NCBI GenBank assembly: GCA_043813805.1
Contig: JBDRKR010000007.1
Location: 1 to 30,283 of the forward strand
Length of the DNA stretch: 30,283 nt
Direction of reading: 5' to 3'
Origin: 2-02-FULL-43-13 sp043813805
GTDB taxonomy: Bacteria > Patescibacteriota > Minisyncoccia > Minisyncoccales > MHMH01
The position numbers were made by a program, and so were the translations under genes. Of this stretch, positions 20,979-28,511 are shown in pieces (within the stretch, counting starts at the first letter, position 1; each line of letters opens with the position of its first letter). Under the pieces are notes generated by a model. That model searched no databases. It saw only the letters and a list, made by a program, of their open reading frames with translations, and was not told the DNA's origin.

Positions 20979-22496
20979 ATGTCTAAAAAAAGTCAAAAAT
21001 TAATAATAATTCTTTTCCTTGTTTTCGGTATTGCCGCCGGTTTTTGGTATTTTTTATGGTCTTATAAGACGGGTGGGGGAATAGACGGGGCGGCAAAGTG
21101 CAAAGACTGTAATCTGATAATGATTTCTCTCTCCAATATCTCGGCTGAACACATGAGCTTGTACGGCTACGAACGATTGACTACTCCTAATTTAGATCAA
21201 TGGGCGAAAGATGCCGTTGTTTTTGAAAACGCTTTCACCCAAACCTCATGGACACTTCCGGTAGCAACTTCGTTGTTTACTTCTCTGTATCCTTATTCTC
21301 ATCGGGTAATGGATAGATTTATTGATAATATTTTGGACGAAAATATAAAAACCTTGCCTGAAATTTTGAGAGACCAGGGATACAAAACAGCGGCCTTTAC
21401 CGGCGGCCTTGATTACAGTAACAGCTTCGGACACATGAGGGGCTTTGAAGACCTTGATGAAGCAGCCGACTTTTACACAGCCATGGAATTTGCCGGTTTT
21501 GGCCCCAGTTTGGATAAAGCCGCAAGCTGGCTAAAAGAAAACAAGAATGAAAAGTTTTTTCTTTTTATCCACGGCTATGACGCACACTGTCCGTTTGATC
21601 CGCCCCAACACCTACGGGGCGCATTTTCAACCACGACCGGTAAGAATATTACGGTGGACAGCAAGCTTTGCTTAAGAGGATTTAAAAATTCAGAGGGTGA
21701 AACCTACGAGGCCTATTCTTACAGGCAAGGCCCGGAAAAGGTTCTTTTGACACAAGATGACATCAACTACTTGGAAGACCTCTATGATGAAGAGATTTTG
21801 TCCGTAGATGCACTGGTGGGGAATTTTTTGAACAAATTAGATAAAACAATTTCCGGGAACACCATTATTGTTGTTTTCTCCGATCATGGAGAAATGTTTG
21901 CAAAACATGGAAGATTCGGCAGGGCCGGCGGGATCCGGGGGACCCTGTATGACGATGTAATTCATGTGCCCTTGATTATAAAAACACCCTTTCTAAAAGA
22001 AAAGTTGGTAAATGGCTTAGTTCAAATTATAGATATTATGCCGACTCTTTTGAATATACTGGATTTGCCCCAGCCAAAACAGACACAGGGAAAGGATTTG
22101 CTTGCTTTAATAAACGGAGAAAAAAAAGAAATAAATAAATATGTGTTTGCCGGGTCAAAGTTCGGCTTTCCGGAAGCGTATCCTGTATTTGAAATATTTC
22201 CTCTCAAAAGCATAGCTGAATCTGTGCGAAGTAAAGAGTGGAAGCTGATTCACGAAATAATACTTGATGAAAAAGGAGAGGCGAAAGAAGAAGCGTACGA
22301 ATTGTATGATTTTGAAAATGACCCTGGCGAACTGCGTAACCTTGCGCAGGAGTTGCCCGACATAATAAAGGAATTAAAAGACGTATTGAAAAGATGGAAA
22401 GAGGAAGCCGAGAGTTACAAAACACAAAATGTGTCTTCTCCACAATTATTGCCTCAAGAAATAATTGATGCGGCAAAGCAGCACGGATATTGGTAA
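20979..22496 (+). CDS. Membrane-anchored alkaline-phosphatase-superfamily (sulfatase-fold) protein 2
   Basis: A 505-residue paralogue of the preceding protein, with the same layout: anchor (about 8-26), CKDC at 41-44, TTPNLDQWA, TSWTLPVATSLFTSLYP with the nucleophile-position Thr also at 92, HGYDAHCPF, and an intact FSDHGEMFAKHG (D302-H303). The first metal Asp is again missing (MISLSNISAEH). ATG at 20979 is chosen over an upstream TTG because it begins the hydrophobic anchor and lies 4 bp after the previous stop, with AAGG between. The C-terminal 40 residues are charged. The two copies probably act together or on related substrates. Not a Cys/Ser-type sulfatase. Confidence 0.82.
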   Translation: MSKKSQKLIIILFLVFGIAAGFWYFLWSYKTGGGIDGAAKCKDCNLIMISLSNISAEHMSLYGYERLTTPNLDQWAKDAVVFENAFTQTSWTLPVATSLFTSLYPYSHRVMDRFIDNILDENIKTLPEILRDQGYKTAAFTGGLDYSNSFGHMRGFEDLDEAADFYTAMEFAGFGPSLDKAASWLKENKNEKFFLFIHGYDAHCPFDPPQHLRGAFSTTTGKNITVDSKLCLRGFKNSEGETYEAYSYRQGPEKVLLTQDDINYLEDLYDEEILSVDALVGNFLNKLDKTISGNTIIVVFSDHGEMFAKHGRFGRAGGIRGTLYDDVIHVPLIIKTPFLKEKLVNGLVQIIDIMPTLLNILDLPQPKQTQGKDLLALINGEKKEINKYVFAGSKFGFPEAYPVFEIFPLKSIAESVRSKEWKLIHEIILDEKGEAKEEAYELYDFENDPGELRNLAQELPDIIKELKDVLKRWKEEAESYKTQNVSSPQLLPQEIIDAAKQHGYW

Positions 22497-22545
22497 ATTC
22501 TGATCATCAACAATGAATTGTTTCTTCTTTTTTGCTTTTTTGGTG

Positions 22546-22551
22546 TATAAT
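22546..22551 (+). promoter_or_regulatory. Putative -10 box before the phosphodiesterase-like gene
   Basis: A perfect TATAAT preceded by TG lies 33 bp before the ATG at 22584, after a T/C-rich tract. No convincing -35 is seen, so this is a moderate call. Confidence 0.45.
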
Positions 22552-22583
22552 TAAAAAACGCAATAAGCGAGTTTTTAAAAGTC

Positions 22584-24569
22584 ATGGGTAAAAAAATCGT
22601 TATCTTAATTGTCTTAGTTTTAATTGCGGGGTTTTTCTTTATTCTCAATCGGGAGACAGAACAGCCAAAGCAGGCAGTTAAACTTTACTGGTTTATTCCC
22701 GATGGTATGCGCGTAGAACCAGACTTGTTTACAATATACAAGTGGGCCGAAGAGGGCAAGTTACCGAATATCAAGAAAATGATGGACAATGGTGCGTATG
22801 GATATTCGATACCAGTATATCCTTCTCACACCCCTGTTAATTTTGCCACATTGCTAACCGGGGCTTATCCCAAAACTCATGGAGTAGCCGATGGACCAAT
22901 GCATGTTGAGGGTAGTCCATTAGATAAAGTAGCTGTAGGCGGTTTTAGCTCAACAGCTCGAAAAATACCGGCTATCTGGACAACCTTAGAAGAAAATGGA
23001 AAGGATGTGTTCCTTTTATCAATACCAGGATCCACTCCTCCAGAGATCGACCAGGGAACGGTTATTAGAGGACGCTGGGGCGGCTGGGGAGCTGATTTCC
23101 ATGCAATAAATTTTCAATCCGAAGAAGATATGTCTCAAAGAAAAAAGCAGGGGAGAGGCTCAAGGCTCTTTTACTTCGGACCTCAACTGACCCAATATCT
23201 AGAAACTTTTACTGCTGAAGGTTGGAAAAATATTCCCGGCTCTTTTAGCCCGGCCCTGGAAGTTGAAATGACCAGTTGGGGGTTAACCGTTTATGCTTTT
23301 ATTTATGACAGCACTGATGATCAAAAAACAAATTATGACAGAATAATTTTCTCAAAAGACAAAAAAGAGATCCTGACCGATCTAAAACAGGGCGAGTGGA
23401 GTTCTTGGCAGGAAACAACCTTAAAATGGCAAGAAAAAGATATCGAATCCAACGCAATGTTTCATATAATTATTCTGGAAGACGACGGATTTTTTAGAGT
23501 TCGATTTCTTTACAATAACATCAACGAATATGTCACCCAGCCCTCTACGGCAGCCGGAGAGCTTACTCAGGGCGTTGGGCCGATGGTTGATTTTGTAGAT
23601 AATTTTCCACCTCAGTTAATCTACTATCCGGAAGATAAAAGTACTTTTTTAGATGAACTAAAAATGTCTTTTGACTGGCACACTAATGCCATACCCTATG
23701 TTATGAAAAACTACCAGCCAGACATTGTTATTCATGATATATACAGCCCAAACCAAATGTTAACTAGTCGTTGGTGGTTAGGTTACATTGATCCAGCCAG
23801 TCAAAGATACGATGATATAACAGACGAAGAGAGAGGGAAGCTTTGGGAAGAAGTAAAAGATATGTATGTAAATCTGGACAATATGGTCGGGGAAATTCTA
23901 GATAATGTAGACGAAAATACCCTGGTTGTCTTGAGTTCTGACCATGGAGCGGCAGTCTTGAATAAATGGGTGAGAGTTAACAATCTTTTGGCAAAAAATG
24001 GGCTTTTGAAATTTACTATAAATCAAGAAACCGGCGAACCGATAATTGATTGGGAGAATTCAAAAGCGATTTATCTCAAAATGGATAATATTTACATCAA
24101 CCCCGATGGACTGGCCGGCGATTGGTACCGTGCTTCGGGGTCAGAATACGAAGCTTTGAGAGACAAGGTCATAAAGATATTGTCAGATTTAAAAGATGAA
24201 GATGGAACAAAACCGGTAGCGACAGTAACTAAATGGGAGGACGTTGAAGAATTCTTAGACCTGCCGGCCGACAGAGTAGGAGATTTAATAATAGCAAACA
24301 AAGTGGGCTACGGATGGAATGAAGAAATGACAGAAGATTTAGAAATATTCTCAACACCGCTAAAAACTGGATATAAACAAGCTATACATCCGGAAGAGGA
24401 AAAAAGCATGTGGACGCCTTTCATAATAATGGGTCCGGGGGTAAAGAAAGGCTATGAAATAGAAAGTCCGATAAAGTTCGTTGACCAATACCCGACCATT
24501 ATGAAGCTTTTGGGCATGCCGATAAATGAGCTTGTTGAGGGCGAGGTGCTGGTCGAAATTCTTAAATAA
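22584..24569 (+). CDS. Membrane-anchored phosphodiesterase/nucleotide pyrophosphatase-like protein
   Basis: A 661-residue alkaline-phosphatase-superfamily protein of the type I phosphodiesterase group. It has an N-terminal anchor (about 5-21), metal Asp D40 in WFIPDGMR, nucleophile T83 in SHTPVNFATLLTGAYP, H100 in KTHG, D453-H454 in SSDHGA, and a late conserved HPEEE near 612. Unlike its two upstream neighbours, the metal-site motifs look complete. A lectin-like or jelly-roll-like insertion of about 100 residues (about 215-320) separates the two halves. It probably hydrolyses a phosphodiester outside the membrane. It is preceded by its own promoter-like -10. Confidence 0.85.
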   Translation: MGKKIVILIVLVLIAGFFFILNRETEQPKQAVKLYWFIPDGMRVEPDLFTIYKWAEEGKLPNIKKMMDNGAYGYSIPVYPSHTPVNFATLLTGAYPKTHGVADGPMHVEGSPLDKVAVGGFSSTARKIPAIWTTLEENGKDVFLLSIPGSTPPEIDQGTVIRGRWGGWGADFHAINFQSEEDMSQRKKQGRGSRLFYFGPQLTQYLETFTAEGWKNIPGSFSPALEVEMTSWGLTVYAFIYDSTDDQKTNYDRIIFSKDKKEILTDLKQGEWSSWQETTLKWQEKDIESNAMFHIIILEDDGFFRVRFLYNNINEYVTQPSTAAGELTQGVGPMVDFVDNFPPQLIYYPEDKSTFLDELKMSFDWHTNAIPYVMKNYQPDIVIHDIYSPNQMLTSRWWLGYIDPASQRYDDITDEERGKLWEEVKDMYVNLDNMVGEILDNVDENTLVVLSSDHGAAVLNKWVRVNNLLAKNGLLKFTINQETGEPIIDWENSKAIYLKMDNIYINPDGLAGDWYRASGSEYEALRDKVIKILSDLKDEDGTKPVATVTKWEDVEEFLDLPADRVGDLIIANKVGYGWNEEMTEDLEIFSTPLKTGYKQAIHPEEEKSMWTPFIIMGPGVKKGYEIESPIKFVDQYPTIMKLLGMPINELVEGEVLVEILK

Positions 24570-24649
24570 TGAATGCTAAATTCTTATCTCTTTAAATTTA
24601 ATTTTATCCACCGCCCTCTTTGAGCGGCTGTTCTTGTTCTTTCTGTTTG

Positions 24650-24658
24650 TGGTATTAT
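24650..24658 (+). promoter_or_regulatory. Extended -10 promoter before the SLSAP-repeat gene
   Basis: TGGTATTAT matches an extended -10 (TGnTATAAT with one mismatch), 15 bp before the ATG at 24674. TTCTTG at 24631-24636 is a poor -35 at 16 bp. The leader would be very short. Confidence 0.5.
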
Positions 24659-24673
24659 TAAAGAAGACCTCAT

Positions 24674-24967
24674 ATGCCGGACAAAAAAACATTGCTATTC
24701 TATTTAATCATCTCTCTTTTCGTCATCGTTTTGATTGGCGGAGTCATTCTTTATTATTTATTTTTTCAAAAACCAACCGAACAGCCTCCTCAGGTCCCAA
24801 CGGGAGAAAAAACTGCGGAAGAAATTCTGCAAAGTTTGACCGCTCCTTCGGAAGGAGAGGGGACCGAGATTTCGGCGCAGATTCTTGAGTCCTTAAGCGC
24901 TCCCAAAAAACAAAGTCCGACAATTGCCGAAGATGTTTTAAAAAGCTTAAGCGCACCAACAAAATAA
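24674..24967 (+). CDS. Single-pass membrane protein with three ILxSLSAP repeats
   Basis: A 97-residue protein: a basic start, one transmembrane helix (about 8-30), a Pro-rich linker, then three short degenerate repeats, EEILQSLTAP, AQILESLSAP and EDVLKSLSAP, spaced about 18-20 residues apart to the C terminus. The tail should lie outside the membrane. The motif could bind another surface protein or a processing enzyme, but I know of no described function. ATG at 24674 lies just after an extended -10. It heads the surface-protein block that follows 18 bp downstream. Confidence 0.7.
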   Translation: MPDKKTLLFYLIISLFVIVLIGGVILYYLFFQKPTEQPPQVPTGEKTAEEILQSLTAPSEGEGTEISAQILESLSAPKKQSPTIAEDVLKSLSAPTK

Positions 24968-24985
24968 AAATTAATTTTTTAAAAA

Positions 24986-25190
24986 ATGTCAAAGCAAGTT
25001 TCACCTAAAATAGTCGCTTTAGCCTTCGGGATATTAGTCATCTCTTTTGCCGTCGCTTTTTACGTGGTGGCCTGGACCGAGCCCACTTCAACCCCGCCCG
25101 GAGGCAACGTGGCCACGCCTCTGAATATAAGCAGCGCAGGCCAGATTAAAACAGGCAATCTGGTGGTTAATGCTTTGGGCACATCAGCTA
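24986..25190 (+). repeat. Leader cassette, copy 1
   Basis: The first 105 bp of this gene are identical to 26187-26291 in the next gene. The next 100 bp differ at only about ten positions, after which the two genes become unrelated. Confidence 0.92.
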
Positions 25191-26176
25191 CCTCGGGGAA
25201 CGCCATAGTAGTTAATTCCGGCGAATCCAGATTTCCTTCCGTTACTATTGTCGGCGGAGCATCTTTATTAGTTTCAGATTGTGATTCTACGAAGCGGGGA
25301 AAAATGTATTTGCTTCAAAGCCCGGCTGGCACAGAAGACGGCCTATATATCTGCAAAAAGAAAACAGATAATACTTATGGTTGGATTGCCTTGGCCAGCC
25401 CGGCTGCAACAGTGGCGTGCGCCAAATTAACCATAGAAACGAATAAAATTTATGTCCCCATCACCTTTCCCGACCCATATTTTAAAAGGTTCTTTGTGAG
25501 CAGTGGCGCATGGAACGGCAATTTAGGAGGATTGACCGGAGCCGACGCCAAATGTCAGGCAGAGGGAGGCAACGGTGTCACTTGGAAAGCTTTATTGGGT
25601 GATACCGCGACTATAGGAATAAGCCGCATTAATGATGGGGTATTTGTTAATCCTACCCCCGTAATATCCGAAGGAGTTGCTTGCTACGAGGTTTATGCAA
25701 AAAATATAGACAAACTGATCGACAATTTTCCTATTAAATTTTCTGTTCCGCCTCGTGTTTGGGCGCAGAGTTTAAAAACTTTAACTTCGGCTTATTGCTC
25801 TATGGGGACGGCTGGAGCTTGTCCCAATTCTGGCTGTGAGGGTGCTGTGGGAACTTGCGTTAATGGGTATCAATCTTTATATTTTAATGCCTGCAAAAAT
25901 TGGACTTATGGCACTGACGATTCTACAATAGGTTGCTCCTATGACGTTTATGGGGATCCTTATAATTGCGGCGAGGATTTTGGATGCGTTATCCCTAATC
26001 CAAGCACGCCTACAAAGAGCTATTCTATGGGACAGATGGCTTTAGCAAGAGATGAGCTTGTTTGGACTAGCTGGTATCATTCTCTGGGGGGACGCGAGGT
26101 TTGCGGTTGGGCGGTATCGCCAACAGGCGCCTTTAATTGCGCCGATTCGGGCCGTTTATTTTGCGCAGAGCAGTAA
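24986..26176 (+). CDS. Anchored surface protein with DUF1554-like C-terminal domain
   Basis: A 396-residue protein with a hydrophobic leader (about 7-30, starting MSKQVSPKIVALAF), a conserved low-complexity linker (about 31-70), a small Cys-containing module (SDCDSTKRGKMYLLQ to TYGWIAL, about 97-136), and a C-terminal region from 168. RFFVSSGAWNGNLGGLTGADAKCQ at its start resembles DUF1554/lectin-like surface domains, and the region has many Cys residues and ends FCAEQ. The leader has no prepilin G-F/E cleavage site. The first 205 bp are almost identical to the next gene, so leader and body look modular. The protein is probably exposed on the cell surface. Ligand unknown. Confidence 0.75.
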   Translation: MSKQVSPKIVALAFGILVISFAVAFYVVAWTEPTSTPPGGNVATPLNISSAGQIKTGNLVVNALGTSATSGNAIVVNSGESRFPSVTIVGGASLLVSDCDSTKRGKMYLLQSPAGTEDGLYICKKKTDNTYGWIALASPAATVACAKLTIETNKIYVPITFPDPYFKRFFVSSGAWNGNLGGLTGADAKCQAEGGNGVTWKALLGDTATIGISRINDGVFVNPTPVISEGVACYEVYAKNIDKLIDNFPIKFSVPPRVWAQSLKTLTSAYCSMGTAGACPNSGCEGAVGTCVNGYQSLYFNACKNWTYGTDDSTIGCSYDVYGDPYNCGEDFGCVIPNPSTPTKSYSMGQMALARDELVWTSWYHSLGGREVCGWAVSPTGAFNCADSGRLFCAEQ

Positions 26177-26186
26177 ATAATTAAAA

Positions 26187-26391
26187 ATGTCAAAGCAAGT
26201 TTCACCTAAAATAGTCGCTTTAGCCTTCGGGATATTAGTCATCTCTTTTGCCGTCGCTTTTTACGTGGTGGCCTGGACCGAGCCCACTTCAAGCCCGCCC
26301 CTCGACAACGTGGCGACGCCTCTGAATATAAGCAGCGCAGGCCAGATTAAAACAGGCAATTTGGTGGTTAATGCTTTGGGCATATCAGGCG
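26187..26391 (+). repeat. Leader cassette, copy 2
   Basis: Second copy of the 205-bp leader-coding segment at 24986. The sharp loss of similarity after it marks a module boundary within the gene. Confidence 0.92.
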
Positions 26392-26819
26392 CTAGCGGTG
26401 ATCTTTTCAGCATGCCAGCCGGCGCAGGAACCGGTAAGGTTTTAACTTCTGATGCTTCAGGATTAGGAACCTGGCAAACAACAGGAGTTGGCATACCTTC
26501 TGGGATGATTGCTATGTTTGACACTTCTTGTCCTGACGGTTGGACGCGCTTTGCAGCTTTGGATAATAAATTTCCATATGGTGGAGCATCTTATGGCGCA
26601 ACTGGAGGCGTTTCTACTCACGCCCATACCTACGAAGTGCCGGCGGGGTTTGGTAGTTTTATGTACGGACCGGCTAGTGTAACCTTTATGGCCGGTTCGT
26701 CGTATAAGAACACTGATCCTGCGACAATTGTGGGCGGTTGGTATTATCAGCAGAGGACGACTGGATCTGGCACCAATTTACCGCCTTATGTTACGGTTGT
26801 TTGGTGCAAGAAAAATTAA
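26187..26819 (+). CDS. Anchored surface protein with tail-collar-like C-terminal domain
   Basis: A 210-residue protein whose first 65 or so residues nearly match the preceding gene product (leader MSKQVSPKIVALAF, linker LNISSAGQIKTGNLVVNALG). The C-terminal region, GIPSGMIAMFDTSCPDGWTRFAAL through STHAHTYEVPAG and ending LPPYVTVVWCKK, resembles phage tail-collar or fibre tip domains. It starts 10 bp after the previous stop. The body replaces the DUF1554-like part of its neighbour, so the two genes share an export leader but carry different exposed domains. No other phage gene is present, so this is read as a surface protein with a borrowed fold. Confidence 0.75.
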   Translation: MSKQVSPKIVALAFGILVISFAVAFYVVAWTEPTSSPPLDNVATPLNISSAGQIKTGNLVVNALGISGASGDLFSMPAGAGTGKVLTSDASGLGTWQTTGVGIPSGMIAMFDTSCPDGWTRFAALDNKFPYGGASYGATGGVSTHAHTYEVPAGFGSFMYGPASVTFMAGSSYKNTDPATIVGGWYYQQRTTGSGTNLPPYVTVVWCKKN

Positions 26820-26858
26820 ATAATCTTGGATCGAATAAGTGTTAGATTTTCTAAATCA

Positions 26859-28418
26859 ATGTCAAAACAAATTTCAACGAAAATTATATTTCTGGCTTTC
26901 GGGGTTTTGGTTGTTTTTGGTTTTTGGTTCGCCTATGGCGTTCGGGCAGGAACCGGCGACAATATTCAAGGCTGGGCGTGGTCAAATATGGCCGATAGCG
27001 GAAAAGAAGGCATGGGCTGGCTTAGTTTTAATTCAATGAATTGCGATACTGATGGAGACCTGACATATGAAGGAGCGGGCGAAAAAGACGTCCCAGCGCC
27101 TGCAGGTTGCCCCGTTTCCGGGCCGGTCAGACTTTACGGCGTAAACATTGAGCCATCCGGAAATTTTTCAGGATATGCCTGGTCTGAAAATATCGGCTGG
27201 ATTAATTTTGCGCCAGTCGGTCCTTACCCGGCTTGTCCGGCAACCTACACAAAATGTCCGGCTTATTCGGCTTGTCTGGATCTGCCGGGCGCGACGGTTC
27301 AAAATTGCGACGGCATCGGAGACTATAATATAGATGGCTGGGCGAGAGCCTGTTCGGTTCTTCAAGACGTTTGTAATTGCGGGGAATCATGCAATACGGT
27401 GAAATCCGACGCCGAGAAAGGCGGCTGGGACGGCTGGATAAAGCTAGCCGGCGGGGGAGCGTCGGTTGCTCCTCCATGCACCGGAGATAATGATTACGAT
27501 AATAATAATTTTTGCAACTGGGGCGTAAAAGTAGATCCGGCAGATGGCGCTCTTTCCGGCTTTGCTTGGGGAGATATGATTCTTGGCTGGATAAAGTTTC
27601 CGTCAAGCGGAGGGGCGAGAGTTTGGCCGCTTCCTACGCCGCCCAACACGCCTCCCTATCAACCGATTCCGGGGGGGAGCGGGGGTGCCGATGGCATAAC
27701 TTGGGACCATTGTTCTTTTCAAGGGAAAAGCGTGCCCACCTTTAATTGGACATATTCCGACCCAGACGATATTCCTCCCGGAACGGATCCCCAGACCGCT
27801 TACGAAATTAGGATAAGAAATAATGCTGGTTTTCCTTCCAGTCCTAGTCCGACCGAATTTTTCGATTCGGTTTCGGGCTCGGGCAAATCTTACACACCCA
27901 CCCATCGTTTGGACGAATGGGCTGTTTGGATGAACTGGGACAGTAATTATTGGTGGATAGTCAGGGTTAAAGACGATCATGGCAATTGGTCGAACTGGTC
28001 AAATGCGATTAAGTTTGATGAAAAAACCCCCCTCCACGCCTATCCTTATCCCGGGTTCTCTTGGGATCCTTTAGAACCGACTCAGAAAGAAGTGGTGGTT
28101 TTCACCCCCGACCAAAGCGGCATCGATGAATACGCCTGGACTATTAATAGACTTACCGGCACGGGCTATCAATTTGTTGACGGTACGGATATTCTTGATG
28201 AAACACCCCATATTAAGTTTTTAACTTTTGATAATACAGTGGAATTAAAAGTAACAGATTATGACGGGTACTCGTGCGAATCGCCTGAGCCGATAGAAAT
28301 AACCGCCGAATATCCCTTGCCAGAATACAAGGAGATCCCGCCGATTATTTGGTTGAAAAAAACGCTGGTGGCCTTCGCCGGTCTTATCGACGGACTTTAC
28401 TTTTTTAAGAATTTTTGA
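26859..28418 (+). CDS. Anchored surface protein with GYAWSENIGWINF-type repeats and PKD/Fn3-like domains
   Basis: A 519-residue protein with a diverged relative of the same leader (MSKQISTKIIFLAFGVLVV). About three degenerate W/G-rich repeats follow: IQGWAWSNMADSG...GWLSF, FSGYAWSENIGWINF, and LSGFAWGDMILGWIKF. Two beta-sandwich-like regions come next (about 255-385 and 390-485), the second like a PKD domain. The C-terminal hydrophobic segment (about 490-515) could be a second anchor. ATG at 26859 is preferred to a TTG at 26826 because it starts the shared leader. Such repeats are frequent in Parcubacteria surface proteins (from memory). Likely an adhesin or envelope protein. Confidence 0.75.
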   Translation: MSKQISTKIIFLAFGVLVVFGFWFAYGVRAGTGDNIQGWAWSNMADSGKEGMGWLSFNSMNCDTDGDLTYEGAGEKDVPAPAGCPVSGPVRLYGVNIEPSGNFSGYAWSENIGWINFAPVGPYPACPATYTKCPAYSACLDLPGATVQNCDGIGDYNIDGWARACSVLQDVCNCGESCNTVKSDAEKGGWDGWIKLAGGGASVAPPCTGDNDYDNNNFCNWGVKVDPADGALSGFAWGDMILGWIKFPSSGGARVWPLPTPPNTPPYQPIPGGSGGADGITWDHCSFQGKSVPTFNWTYSDPDDIPPGTDPQTAYEIRIRNNAGFPSSPSPTEFFDSVSGSGKSYTPTHRLDEWAVWMNWDSNYWWIVRVKDDHGNWSNWSNAIKFDEKTPLHAYPYPGFSWDPLEPTQKEVVVFTPDQSGIDEYAWTINRLTGTGYQFVDGTDILDETPHIKFLTFDNTVELKVTDYDGYSCESPEPIEITAEYPLPEYKEIPPIIWLKKTLVAFAGLIDGLYFFKNF

Positions 28419-28459
28419 TATAGTTGAGGCAGTAAAATAACATTGGATTTTTGCGATTT

Positions 28460-28495
28460 TCAACATAAAAATACAAGAACATGTTGACCTGTCAA
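28460..28495. promoter_or_regulatory. Overlapping inverted repeats before rny
   Basis: TCAACAT (28460-28466) pairs with ATGTTGA (28481-28487). The latter overlaps a second palindrome TTGACCTGTCAA (28484-28495). They lie 16-50 bp before the rny ATG and could be an operator or a promoter-proximal structure. TTGACC resembles a -35, but no good -10 follows at 17 bp. Confidence 0.35.
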
Positions 28496-28511
28496 AATTT
28501 CAAAACAATTT

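Noticed and set aside
19535..22496. Annotation as sulfatases
   Set aside because: The formylglycine position is Thr rather than Cys or Ser, and a metal ligand is missing; only the fold assignment is supported.
26187..26819. Prophage remnant suggested by the tail-collar-like domain
   Set aside because: No capsid, portal, terminase, integrase or lysis gene is present, and the leader is shared with neighbouring surface proteins.
24986..28418. Type IV prepilins, because of the shared hydrophobic leader
   Set aside because: No G-F/M-T/x-x-x-E prepilin peptidase site is visible; the leader looks like a plain signal anchor.
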